From Todiramphus chloris collaris (Eukaryota > Chordata > Aves > Coraciiformes > Alcedinidae), in the NCBI GenBank assembly GCA_025345505.1, contig JANVCC010000130.1, forward strand, positions 9,882,641-9,946,640: a stretch of DNA of 64,000 bases, given 5' to 3'. The stretch's first letter is position 1; every line of letters starts with the position of its first letter. Shown piece after piece: positions 1 through 10,889 of this stretch. The translations under genes were made by a program, and so were the position numbers. The notes under the pieces are model-generated. The model was not told where the DNA came from and did no database searches. It saw nothing but the letters and a program-made list of their open reading frames with translations.

Positions 1-3000
1 CTGCTATTACAGGAAACAATTTTTTGTAATCATGTTTCAGTTAGGCTTGAGATATCCCTTGCCTACTCCTCTAAACTCACTGAGTATATATGTCTATTCT
101 ATTTGTTGTGGAAGCTGCAAAGTGCTACTTCACAGCATATTAAGAAGACCCGTAAGTTTCACAAACAGAGGGTACTATTATGAGGAGTTTTAATTTGGTT
201 TATCTGCTACTTTTCACCATTGCTTGAAAATGTGTTTATGATGCTGCACTACAAAAAGGCAATTCCAGACAAGACAAAGTAACTAACATAATCAAGGAAG
301 ATAATATATATTTGTGTATTCAGGTGTTTTTTACTGTTATTAAAATACATAGAAGAGGCTGATTATTAGTTCTTAAAGGTAATGTGCTGGCTGATCCATT
401 TTTTCAAGAGTTGGTACATCTGTGCTCTGCTTCTTTTCAAACCAGGAATCACTGACTCCATTCAAACAAGAGACACTAATGATTCAGGGAATTAGGGCAG
501 TAAATACTCTCCTAACTACGGTGAGTAAGAAAAATAAATGGTCAACTTTGACTAGGAATAGTATTAGACAGCATTTTGAATTGTAGGATGTAATTAGACT
601 CATTATGAATTCATTAACAACTTTATTGTACCTGACACATACTTAAAGTACTTGTGTAACTGAAGTTGTTCAACTATAAAGCCATAAATAAGTTTCACCT
701 GGCTGTCTTTCAAAGCCTCTTGTGGTTCACATTACAAAAGATACTGTTCAGCTCCCTTTTTGTTGTAGTGTTTTCCTTTTAAAATTAAAATCATCACAAG
801 CTAGTGTAGAAGGAATTATAGGAAGTTATTCAGATATCTTCTCTACTAAACAGAATGGCTTGGCTGGACCATACCTCACTTTCTTACCACTTCAGGCAGT
901 AACTTGTCTTAGATTTTATGTTTTAGAAACTGTTCCTGTAACTGCACATCTTATACTGGAGGCTGTGTTTTTATAGTCTATTTTTGTAACACTTTTATAG
1001 AAGTATTGGTAAAGAGTTTGCATTTAGATATATCTCATAGATTCATAAAATGGTAGGGGTTTGCAGGGAATTAATCAGCACATTCTTGGTACACAGCAGC
1101 TCAGTATTTTGGAGAAAGAAGAACTTAACTTGCCTGGGTTCCAGAAGGGGGTAGGTGAGCTCTCTAATTAGAAACTAGAGAAATTTCTCACACACATAAT
1201 AAATTATAAGCTCTATAATAAGTGTATTTCTATGAAATAGAAATGTTATGTTTTCTCTCTGCACTCATCCCATTAAGTTTCCTGACAGCCTCACACATAT
1301 GGTGTATCACAGTATGATACTGTACAAAGAGTATATAACAGATCTTTCAGTTTCAGAAGAAGCATCCAAAACTATGCTGTGAAATGAACTGGCAATCAAG
1401 GAACGGTCTCACCATGGCTGCCAGGAGCTACTCATGAACAGACAAAACTCTGTACTTCTGAAATAAATTGATAGTATCATTAGACCCATGGAAATCTCAA
1501 TTTAAGCATGAGCAACTACTGTTAATTTGCACATGCTAAAGACTGGGGTCTTTTTTATTAGGACTACAGCATCAGAATGGGATTTTGATATGTCTCTTTT
1601 TTCAAGTGTATGCAAATAAAATACATCTGTGTTTTGTGATTGTTTTCTTATGTTCTTGTCTAGCAATGGTTTCTAAAGACAGAACTTATAACAGCAGTAC
1701 CTCAGCAGAATGCTAGATTACCTGTATTGACTAGAACACGTGAGAAATAACAACTGATGCAAAATTCATCATTTATAGTGATTATGTTGTCTCTGGGAAA
1801 TTTAACTTGATAAATAATGACTGACTGAAAGTGTTCTTTCTGTCTTTCTGTTATTTTTAATGCTTAAAGTGTAATAATTTTTAACTTCTTGTGGTAATAA
1901 GCAAAACAATACAGATGCTCCTCACAATTATGTGATTTGCCTCAATAACAAGCAACAAAAGAGTACAGATGCAGGAAACTATTTGAAAGAGATAAAATAC
2001 ACCGGAGTTTTTGCAAGTTTTTCATCTGAGTTGCAAAACTATCTCCAGCAGTTAATTCTCCTTTGCACTTCCTCCTAAGGAGTATGTGCTAGGGCTAGAG
2101 GGGGCTCAAAGACAGGGACATGTAGAAGTTGTAACACTTCATAATATTTTTCAGTCTGGGGGAAAAAAAATAATTAAAGAGTTGCCTGAAAACCCTGAGA
2201 GGACAGTCAGTGCTCTGTGTTCCTCTTACAGATAAGCCTTTAATTAAAGTTCACCTCTTGCTTTGCCCACATGGTCAAAGTAGAAATAAAAAGTCATTCT
2301 GACATGTTATACAATAATCTAACACTTTCCAGGAATGCAGCTGCTTGGGTCCTTGAATCAGGAACATGTTTTCAAAGGCCAATTAGGGTGTTACTAAAGC
2401 AACTGCTGGACTTGGTGTTGAGGGCTGTCCATAAAAATAAGACTTTGGCCTTAGTGGTAATGATGCAAGGAAATTATCCCTCACCATGGCAGACCTCATG
2501 TTGAGGTTTATCTCCAGCTGCCAGCTGTTCTGTGCTGTTTATGTAACTTTTACAGAAAAGAAATTATTTTGCCTTTGGTTTCAGTGCAACTCTGTAGCAA
2601 GTATTGGTTTCAAGTGAATTACCTTAGAAAAAGTAAGGGTTGACTAGAACCATTTTTTTCTACTGTTCATTTTCCAATCAGCTAGCTCCTACTTTTCTGG
2701 TGTTTTAAAAATATGTTATGACTAAAGGTTTCTTTGTTTTGCTGTTCAGTTATGTGTCTGCAAGACTGTAAATGCTATTATATGAGCATTGTAAAGCACT
2801 GAGCATGCATCTGTTTTTAAGCTTGGGAACTATTACAGTCATTATCTGCTTCTACCCTTTTTATACTAATACTTTCTCAGCTTGAAGGGCATATTGCTTA
2901 TATATTGTTTCTTTGTGCCTCCATGTGTCATTTACCCAGAGTGGCACAGCAGGTTTGCCAAATTGAGGATTAGGCTGACAATAGCCAAGATAACTTCTCT

Positions 3001-3143
3001 CATCTCTATTTTCTGTAAATTTTCAGAGATACAAATGAAATCTTTAAGTTCACAGGATGTGTAAAGAACACTAAATGATAATATTAAAAAATCAATAGAT
3101 AAAAGTTGAAGCTATATATCTCTATATATGATGTGTATAATAC
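1..3143. other. Unique AT-rich non-coding DNA
   Basis: I see no recognisable gene, RNA or well-preserved repeat in this stretch. The open frames are short, begin at TTG or similar codons in places, and show no protein family signature. One possible CR1 scrap near 1036-1082 is listed separately. Composition is AT-rich with scattered short homopolymers. Confidence 0.6.
1036..1082 (-). repeat. Possible CR1 3'-end scrap
   Basis: A run of about 45 bases resembles the antisense CR1 3' end: a CATAGATTCATAAAATGG-like tail followed by a degraded GGGTTTGCAGGGA, where well-preserved copies have GGGTTGGAAGGGA. The similarity stops quickly and no body of the element follows, so chance similarity cannot be excluded. 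Confidence 0.3.
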
Positions 3144-3174
3144 ACTTTTTTTTTTTTTCTCTTTTTTTTTTTTA
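3144..3174. repeat. Interrupted poly-T tract
   Basis: Two runs of T, each about a dozen bases, are separated by CTC. This is simple low-complexity sequence. Read on the other strand it is a poly-A tract, but no retroposon body is recognisable next to it. Confidence 0.85.
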
Positions 3175-3599
3175 CTCTTTTCTGCTTTTTAGTAGTCTGG
3201 TTTATTGCAAACGCAGCTCCCACAAGTAGAGAAAGCAGCAATCGGCATCAGCTTATGGACAGATTATAAAGTTCCAAGTAGAACATTTTATGTACATGTA
3301 AACCCTGTTTCTGAACCAAAGATGGCTGGAACAGCAGTCCTTACAAACCTCCCCCTCTTCAGAAGTGTTCAGACCACCAAATCTGTTCTGCAACAAGAAC
3401 AGATTTGATACAGAGAAAAGCTAAATTTTTTTTCTTTCTTCTTTTAACACATCCTTCTAGTCAGGACATCACTGAACAGAGTGAGGCCTTCCGTGTGAAA
3501 AAAAAATTATGCTGATCAACTGAGGAAAAGATTTTCATTAGGCGCTGTGCAACAGCATCAGACCCTCACTACAAATACAACAATGCAGCTCTGTTCTTA

Positions 3600-4213
3600 C
3601 TCTCACAAAGTGAAAGATTTTTATTCAGCATGTCTGAGGAGCATCAGGATAAGCTTGATCCTGGGCCAGCAGAGGTGGCTTCCCTTCCTTGGCTCTGGTG
3701 AAGCTTTGTCCCCTGGTGACATCACCTATCCTGCTGCTCCTGGAAGTCCCACTTCTATACTGTCCATGTGGTTGGGCTGCCCCCTCCCATTCCTGTCCTG
3801 GGAGCTGTCATTCTGTAACATGCCTTCCCCAATGTGAGCTCAGACTGTCCTGGTGTTGCCACCCGCCCTGGAGTTGCCACCTGCCCCTACCAATGCAGCC
3901 AGATGGGTATCACAACAAGAATTCCCTGCCCACTACATGCATGGGAGCCACCATTATGGATTGTCCACCATTTCATGGCAGGGAGCTGCCATTTCATAAC
4001 GTGTGGACACACCTTCCAGCCGACCCAAAGTGGATCAGCATTGGAAGCCCCAGCCCATCACATACATGGAGGCTGTTAGTTTTGACATCATACCCACAAG
4101 TTTCTATATTGCTCTGTGATTGGCTGGCTGCCAGTTCTCGAACCTGTCATATTCATGTGATCTCTGGACAACCTCTGATTAGCTGCTCCTTTCATTTTGA
4201 CTAGAAAGTGCCC
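3600..4213. other. GC-richer block with internal repeats, possible decayed LTR
   Basis: This block is clearly richer in G and C than the AT-rich DNA on both sides. It holds a 171-codon open frame on the plus strand (3689-4204), whose translation is rich in Cys, Pro, Ser and His and looks like translated non-coding DNA. Short imperfect repeats occur: a GTTGCCACC unit twice in tandem near 3855-3885, and GGGAGCTG(T/C)CATT at about 3809 and 3980. On the minus strand there is a CCAAT box in a good context (4119-4123) and an AATAAA (3620-3625), the order expected of an LTR. I found no convincing TG...CA ends or target duplication. I do not recognise the family. Confidence 0.4.
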
Positions 4214-4345
4214 ATTATATATAAATATATCAATGATATATATGTATTATTTATTCATACAAAGGTACACCTTATATGTATTTTTATATATTATGTCATA
4301 TAAATACAGATATAAATTAAATATATATATCCAAAGTGTAAGAAT
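4210..4345. repeat. TA-rich low-complexity stretch
   Basis: The stretch is dominated by TATATA and ATAT runs, including TATATATAT near 4321. It is simple AT-rich sequence separating two GC-richer blocks and has no recognisable coding or repeat-family content. Confidence 0.7.
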
Positions 4346-4426
4346 ACGGTGTATACAACATAATTTACTAATAATGAATAATAAACTTTAAACTTTAATA
4401 GAAAATAGTTAAACAAAGGTAAAGGG

Positions 4427-4840
4427 AAGTTTTGGAGCCCCACACTTTACCAGGTAGCTAGACAAGCCTGAGTATGCATGGGGTGAGGGAAGTTCAAGAG
4501 TATGAGGTAGAGCCCCAAAGGGGTGGAGGACTGGAATGAGCTAGAATATTACCCAGATGTATGGACACACCTCTGGAGGTCACCAAGGGCCCATGAGGCC
4601 CTAACATCCTGTGAGCCACACTGAGAGGCCTCACACATGGCGTCTCAAGCCCAACAGGATGACACAACAGTGTTATAAGAGCAGCCTCTGGGCTTTGCCC
4701 TGGGCTGCAAGGGAGCTCCTATTGCCCTCTACTGTGGGTGAGCTTCCACCTGGCAGTAAGACCATTGCAGGGTGTGAGCTTCTGCCAGCTGAGTACTTTT
4801 ATCCTTAGGCTGATGACGTTATAGAAAGTTTCAAAATTCT
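4427..4840 (+). other. GC-richer block with TATA-like box, unclassified
   Basis: The block contrasts in composition with its AT-rich surroundings. A TATAAGA motif lies at 4674-4680 and is followed about 10 bases later by a GC-rich, C/T-rich segment, which resembles a U3/R junction of a class I retroviral LTR. No AATAAA, no TG...CA pair and no exact terminal duplication could be established. An old LTR, another interspersed repeat or simply a GC-rich unique segment all remain possible. Confidence 0.3.
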
Positions 4841-6810
4841 CTATCTGACTGACTGAAGAGGTGGAAGAGAGAAGCATGCCCTGGCCTGTTCTCTTTTCTG
4901 CCCTGTCCTGCAGCAGTGAAAGAAGGAACAGGTGCAGAAGGGACAGCACTGTTCAAGATAAAAAAGGGAAAAGGTTGGAGAAGCCTGTTCAGCAATGAAC
5001 ACCCTCCTTACCCTGATAATAATGCTCCTCAATGTGTAAGTTAAATTGATTGTCCAGAGTTTCCATTCTTACATTACATGTGGTAGCAGTCTGAAAGTAG
5101 ACATCTATGCCTCTGCTTCAGTTAAAAGACATTTACTATGCCCCTGGTGGGGTGAGAAGCTTTGACAGTGGAAAACCACTTTCTGAATCCACTAATAGAT
5201 GAATTGCTGATCTGAACAAAAGCAAAGTTGTAACTTGACTTGCAAACCAAGATGCTTGCAGGTTACAGAAGGCAGCAAGAAAGAGGTTTTTGAAAGAAAA
5301 TAGTTGAATAAAAAATTATATTTATATTTTTACTGTATTCAGAACCATTGAAACTATTTTTTAAATACTATGCTTTTTGGTGTCATTTTTTTTACATTCT
5401 AATGCTCTCGCAAAAATATTATTTTTTACCAGGTTAAAAAATATCACTGAATATCTTTTCTTTTTCAAAATGGGGGGGGTGTGTGTGTGTGTGAAGATTT
5501 CTTTAAAGTCTTTAAAGTGATTTGCTTATGGAACATTTATGATTAAACCTACACCTAATTATTACTTTATGGTCCTACTGATATTAGTTATGAGGGCCCC
5601 GGTTCCTCATATGGCTAGAGATTATTCTTTTCATACTGTCATCTTGAGAACATTATGTATGAACAAGTTTCTAGGCTATTATACAGTTTAAACTTCCTAC
5701 TTGATATTTCAGTTGCTATGCAGTTTACCCTGAAGTGGTTTTTCCCTTCTTAGAATTTAGTGTCCTTAAGTAAGTACCTTGTCTACACAGCTCAGTTTTC
5801 CACTGAACATCCCAACTTTCTCGTAACAGTGATTTGTGAAACTGAACTTATTAACTATCTGGCATTGATCACTGAACTGTTACTCTCAGGAGAGAGGCAG
5901 CTGTTGCTCCCAGCTATAAATGCCGCATGGAGAACCTGGATTAAGATCTTTGCCTGATGTCAACTGACATCTCTATTATAACCAATAAAGTTCTGACTAG
6001 CACTTCATGAATATGTAACAGGACAATCAATGAAAGAATATTATGACTACTCACAGAAAGAATATTTAGAATGTTATTTAAAAGTAAAAGAAAAGCTTTT
6101 TTCCATTACTCAACAGATTTCTTTCTGTCTGTCCTATAAATGACAAATCTCTCTTTCCTTTCTTACAATTTTTTTTTTCCAGTTTGTCTTGGGTAAAATA
6201 GGATTATGCAAGGGGAATAATGGAGTATAAGAAAGTGGAAAGATACACCACAAAACTCAGATGAATCCAGTAAAATAGAGAATATGAAGTCTAGATCTGA
6301 TTAGAATTTTTAAGTGAAATGATTGTACAGAAGGAAGTGAACTACATTCATTTGTAGGTCTGGTGTAATTCTGAGCCAGGAAAGTAGAGAGTTTACAATC
6401 CCACTATGTTACCAAAATACTGAGAGGCAACATCAGAAGCCTGGGAGACCTTTCAAAAGAAAACTTGTGAACCATAAATATTACCTGCCTTTTTTTCTCA
6501 TCAGATACTAAAGCACCTGTGATGTATTAGACAACAGAAACCCATGAATATTTTAGGGCTGCAGAAAATTGTAAAAAGATTGACCATAGTAATATGAATG
6601 GAGAGTAACACCTGGGTACAAAATGCCAGTAGGGCATCAAAATGTCTGCTGACACCTGCAGTAGCAGATCAGTAAGATCCTAGAACCCATCTACATGTGT
6701 GAAAGAGTCACAGTGGCTAAATCCTGATGACTCACAGACTGATAGAAGTGGGACAGGATAGAGAGATTAATTGTACATGAAGGATATAATTAAATGCATC
6801 CAAAACTGGC
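4841..6810. other. Unique AT-rich non-coding DNA
   Basis: I recognise no gene or repeat family here. A short G8 run followed by a GT dinucleotide repeat lies at 5472-5493. The rest is ordinary AT-rich sequence with short homopolymers. Confidence 0.6.
5472..5493. repeat. G8-(GT)n microsatellite
   Basis: Eight consecutive G residues run directly into about seven GT units. It is a compound simple repeat, likely polymorphic in length. Confidence 0.9.
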
Positions 6811-7224
6811 TGTCATGGCTTAGCCCCGGCCAGCAACTAAGCCCTACACAGCGACTCACTAACTCACCCACTCACCCTTCCCAGTGGGATGGGGGAGAGA
6901 ATCAGAAGAGTAAAAGTGAGACTATTCGTGGGTTGAGATAAAGACAGTTGATTAAGTAAAGCAAAAGACATGCATGCAAGGAAAGCAAAACAAGGAATTC
7001 ATTCACTACTTCCCATCAGCAGGAGGATACGAGGATGGTGCAGATGAGGAAAATGAAGTGACCATGGAGCAGTGAATTGGCATCAGAATCAGACTGGATC
7101 ATTGCTCTTCTTGGTTACCTAGTACCATCTCTTAGTCTGATCTCTTTATATAGGCATGGCACAAGAAAGGCCTCCAATTTCTGACTGGTCTGAACATTGC
7201 CTTGGCAATCTGACCTAATGCACA
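6811..7224 (-). mobile_element. Solo LTR-like avian endogenous retrovirus fragment
   Basis: The segment begins TGTCATGGCTTAGCC and continues with AGCAACTAAGC and a GTGGGATGGGGGAGAGAATC stretch, which I recall as the 3' (U5 side) end of a widespread bird ERV LTR read on the antisense strand. A TATATAAAG box lies on the minus strand (7144-7152), in the order expected for minus-strand sense. The right edge is inferred: ending at ACA 7224 gives TG...CA termini and a 4-bp direct repeat TGGC on both sides (6807-6810 and 7225-7228). The implied U3 of about 70 bp is very short, so U3 may be deleted or the edge may lie further right. No internal retroviral genes flank it. Confidence 0.6.
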
Positions 7225-8585
7225 TGGCACAGAAAGTGCAAAAGAAACATGAAAGACAGAAGGATGAGGAAAGAAAGGGGCTAAGGAAAACTAGGAAAAC
7301 AGTGGTGCAAGTTAGCATGAAATGGATGTAGAACCCTGAAATAAGGATGCAAAAATTGGATAAGAGAGAAAACAATCTGGTTAAGAAAATAAACTCATAG
7401 AGGAATAATCTTCACGTGAGAGATCACAAGAGGAAGTCACAATGTTTTGCACAGCATGCTGAATAGCAAGGTGGGAAGTATACTGGTTGGATAAAAGACA
7501 GTCATTGTGTAGACAGCAAGTCCTTTTTCTCAGGTGTCATTTCTGTGCTACCTTACATCTCCTCAGTGGGACGCAGAGAGGGGAAGAAGATGTTTCAATC
7601 CTGGCTGGGGGTCTTGAGTGCCATCATCATAATAATACTTAACAACATTAATAATACTCATTGTAGTTGTTTGTCCATCAAACAGCAAGCTTGCTGGGCT
7701 TTGGGAGAGCCTGAAAATTCATCACATAAATGTAAGCTCCATGTGCTTTAGTTCAACTTTATCTGATTGAAAACTGACATCCTCTACAAACTCTGACTGT
7801 TCTGAAATTATTGTGGAAGAAATAAAGAAAAAAAGATAACCTCTCTGCATGAACAGGAATGAAAGTTTAACAGGACTCAGGTGGTTTTGCAAATATTCAT
7901 TGTGCTACTGGTACAGCATGTTTCCCTGTAGAATGATCACTGATGACTGACCTGCAGCTGTTTTAACAGTCATTTTCTTTTTCCCTAGAGAAATCAGCAC
8001 ACTATTCACACAGCTCGGCATGTTACAAATTCAGTCTGCTTAAGTGTGTCTCACCATGAATAAACAGTGATTTGTACTTGGAAAAGGGAATTTAGTAATT
8101 GCAGTGGTCCGGCCTGAGTGTCCTCTGACCAATAAGCAAATGGCTTATGTGACATAAGCTGCTTCTGATGGGTGCCACAGTAAGAAATAACATTTCTTTT
8201 ATCTCTTTCATCTTAAATATTAAAACAAATCCTGATGCCTTTAAAATAATGAAGTTCGTCAAAACCAGACTGAGTTCCATGCAAGGAAGTAGTACTACTT
8301 ACAAACACTTTGGAGTAAATCAATATTCTTTCCAAAAAATCCATGTCAATGAAAGGGTCTTGTCACTAAAAGATTACAAAAAAGCCCTCAAAATCTTCAA
8401 ACCAGCAGTCCATAGATGCCAGGCATGAGACATGGACTTTACAGCTTGAACAAAGGGAAAGAGGTCAAGACTTTGCCAGATCCAGTAATCTCAAAATTGT
8501 CTTTCTCTTAGACCATGTAAAAAACCTGAGACTTGTAGCTTCAGCAAAGACAGGTTTTTTTTTTCCTCAAGGAGGCCAACTTTAC
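7225..8585. other. Unique non-coding DNA
   Basis: No gene or known repeat is recognised. The first 200 bases are purine-rich on the plus strand. If the LTR to the left extends beyond 7224, part of its U3 would lie here. Confidence 0.5.
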
Positions 8586-8725
8586 TTTTGCCCCTGCCAC
8601 TGACTGGCTCTGTGACTTAGGGGAACTCATTGAACTTTTTGTACCACAGTCAACCTCACTGCAAAATAAAGGCATTTAGAGTGCTGTTTTCCTTAGGATT
8701 GCGAGGCTTAATTGGGTAAAATCTG
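8586..8725 (+). repeat. MIR-like SINE
   Basis: The stretch follows the MIR core in order: a CTGCCACTGACTGGCTCTGTGA segment split by substitutions, then a GGGGAACTCATTGAACTT segment (MIR: gggcaagttacttaacct). A CTCACTGCAAAATAAAGG segment corresponds to the CTCATCTGTAAAATGGGG part, and GATTGCGAGGCTTAA to the end of the core. Divergence is high, as expected for this ancient family. The assignment rests on recalled MIR sequence, not an alignment. Confidence 0.65.
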
Positions 8726-9855
8726 TAAATGTATCCATTTGACAGATAAAAAGTTTGTTTATTATTGATAATCCATGTTTGTTGACTAGTGGTTTGTGTA
8801 TTCAGCTGAGGACAATATTAGCTCTAATATGAATGTGGAAAAGGCAGAGAAAATATGATCTCCCCCTCAGATGAGATTTCAAGACACTTAAGTTTAGGTC
8901 CAGAAGTACTTGACTGGAGTCAGGAGAGTGATACACAGTTGCCAAGACTCTTGCTATGATAAGGCTTCCACAAAAAGGAGGCAGCCTTGTCCTTCTCCTC
9001 CAGAGATTTAAGATAAATGTGGAGGGTCTTGAAGAACTCCTCAAGCAGAAAGGTGATTGAGGAAAGCATGATGACGTGCAGAGAGCTACTGGAAGGAGAG
9101 ATGTCCAGATACTTTTCTGAAGAAAAGAAACATTAAAATACTTCAAGAACCTAAAATATACTCTAAGTAAATACATACTTATAGTAGTCATAGGATACGC
9201 ATCTTGTTTTTCACCTGAATTACTTTTTCCACCTGAATACCATAGGTACCGTTCAACACTGCTTTGCAATTGTGTGCCATCTTTTACATCTGAGTGTAAA
9301 TAAATTTTCTACACATCAGACTAGAGCCAGTACACACCTGCTTTGCACAGGTGGGTGGAAATGACTGTTAGGTGTTATTCGGAGAAGAATAGTTCTCTCT
9401 CAGAGCATGCCTCTGTATGACGAGGACAAAAGCTTACACAGTCAGTAAAAGAAATATAAAATTGCATTTCCTATTATAAATGTGTGGTTTGCTAAGATGT
9501 CATGCACAGCTGGAGCTGTGGTTGCATAGTCATTAGCAATCTATCAGTAGGACTGTCTCTCATGGTTAGTATTTTTTTCAAATCTCATACCACAAGAGTG
9601 GGAATTATGAGGAGGTGTCTGCCATACTCTCAGCCTGTTCAGTGATGCTTTCTGAAATGTTCAGCCACACCTTTGTCACTCGTCCTACTCTACTTTTTAA
9701 ACATCATCTGGACCTGCTGAGAAATCATTTAGGAAATTGTTATGCTTTGTTCTGGTAGGAAAAATAAATAAACAATTAATTAAATAAACAAATAAATGCA
9801 ACTGCCTGGAAAAAAGGTCCTATGCAGTGTGAAGAATGTCACAAAATAACTGGTA
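8726..9855. other. Unique non-coding DNA
   Basis: A 155-codon open frame runs on the minus strand (8802-9269) but shows no recognisable domain. Its composition is typical of chance translation, with clusters of Ser, Leu and Phe. An A/T-rich AAATAAAC-type simple repeat lies at 9764-9797. I assign nothing else. Confidence 0.5.
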
Positions 9856-10344
9856 CATAGAATTACAGAATCATAGAATGCCTTGGGTTGGAAGGGACCT
9901 CTAAAGGTCATCTAGTCCAACCCCCTCGCAGTAAGCAGGGACATCCTCAACCAGATCAGCTTGCTCAGAGCCTCATCAAGCCTGACCTTGAATGTCTCTA
10001 GGGATGGGGCCTCCACCAGCTCCCTGAGCAACCAGTTCCAGTGTTCCACTACCCTCATAGTAAAGAACTTCCCTCTAATGTCCAATCTAAGACTACTCTC
10101 TTCCAGTTTGAAGCCATTGCCCCTCATCCTGTCACTACATGCCCTTGTAAACAGCCCCTCCCCAGCTTTATTGTAGGCCCCTTGAGGTACTGGAAGGCTG
10201 CTATAAGGTTTCCCCAGACCCTTCTCTTCTCTGGACTAAACAACCCCAACTGTGAGGATCCTGTCCTCATAGGAGAGGTGCTCCAGCCCTCTGATCATTT
10301 TTGTGGCCCTACTCTGGACCAGCTTTTCAATTCTGATTTCCAGT
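9856..10344 (-). mobile_element. CR1 LINE, 3' portion
   Basis: CR1 is the main non-LTR retrotransposon of birds. The plus strand reads the antisense 3' end first: two copies of the ATTCTRTG-type tail, then GGTTGGAAGGGACCTCTAAA and CATCTAGTCCAACC. The body continues through the 3' untranslated region into the ORF2 C-terminus and fades near 10344. The 3' end is intact and the 5' end is truncated, as usual for target-primed insertion. The copy is moderately diverged. It lies about 550 bp from a second CR1 on the opposite strand. Confidence 0.95.
9912..10127 (-). pseudogene. CR1 ORF2 C-terminal fragment
   Basis: A 71-codon open frame encodes the last part of the CR1 ORF2 protein, the endonuclease and reverse transcriptase polyprotein that mobilises the element. 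The translation shows the conserved C-terminal pattern FFTMRVVEHWNWLLRELVEA followed by PSLETFKVRLDEAL. Only this tail is present and the catalytic domains lie in the missing 5' part, so it is a dead fragment. It ends in a stop at the start of the CR1 3' untranslated region. Confidence 0.85.
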
Positions 10345-10889
10345 ATAGACTACTGCCATTAGATGTACAAGGTGTTAAAATTGCAGAGTGCTTCTGCACA
10401 TAGAACTTGCCTCCAACCTTTTTGATGTAGCATACCTTTCTCTTTATTTATGTTTTTCTCTACTACTTCTTTTATTCCTCTGCTTTTAGAATAAGGGCAT
10501 CTATACCTCATTAAATGCTTCAGGCCTTCACAGTTCTGAAGACTGGTTTATACATTCTTTATAAATGAATGAGATGCATCCTGTCTTTCTGAGATTTTTT
10601 TTTGAACTGTGCAAATTTGAAACATATGTTTTCCTGGCTCCAGTAGAAAAATAGGTATAACTTCTTTAAAAAACCCCCAAGTATTCATTACTCATCCACT
10701 AAGGTTGTCAACAAAGGCACTCCTTTGGCCACCATTGTCTTATGTCCTTTCAGGAGCAGTGCACAGTGAGAACTGGTAAATCTAGGATATAATTACCAAA
10801 GCAGGTGAAGTAGTTGTATTTTTTTTTTTTTCCAGTTACTAGGAAATTCAATAAAGAAATTTTTTTCTTATTGAAACAATTTGTGAATT
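10345..10889. other. Unique spacer between two CR1 copies
   Basis: AT-rich sequence with short T runs, including a T12 near 10819. I see no gene or repeat family in it. Confidence 0.5.

Noticed and set aside
3689-4204. 171-codon plus-strand frame
   Set aside because: Overlapping frames are also open over the same GC-richer block, the translation shows no domain, and no promoter, splice sites or conservation evidence supports it as a gene.
8802-9269. 155-codon minus-strand frame
   Set aside because: No recognisable family, biased towards Ser, Leu and Phe, and in a region with no gene-like context. Treated as chance.
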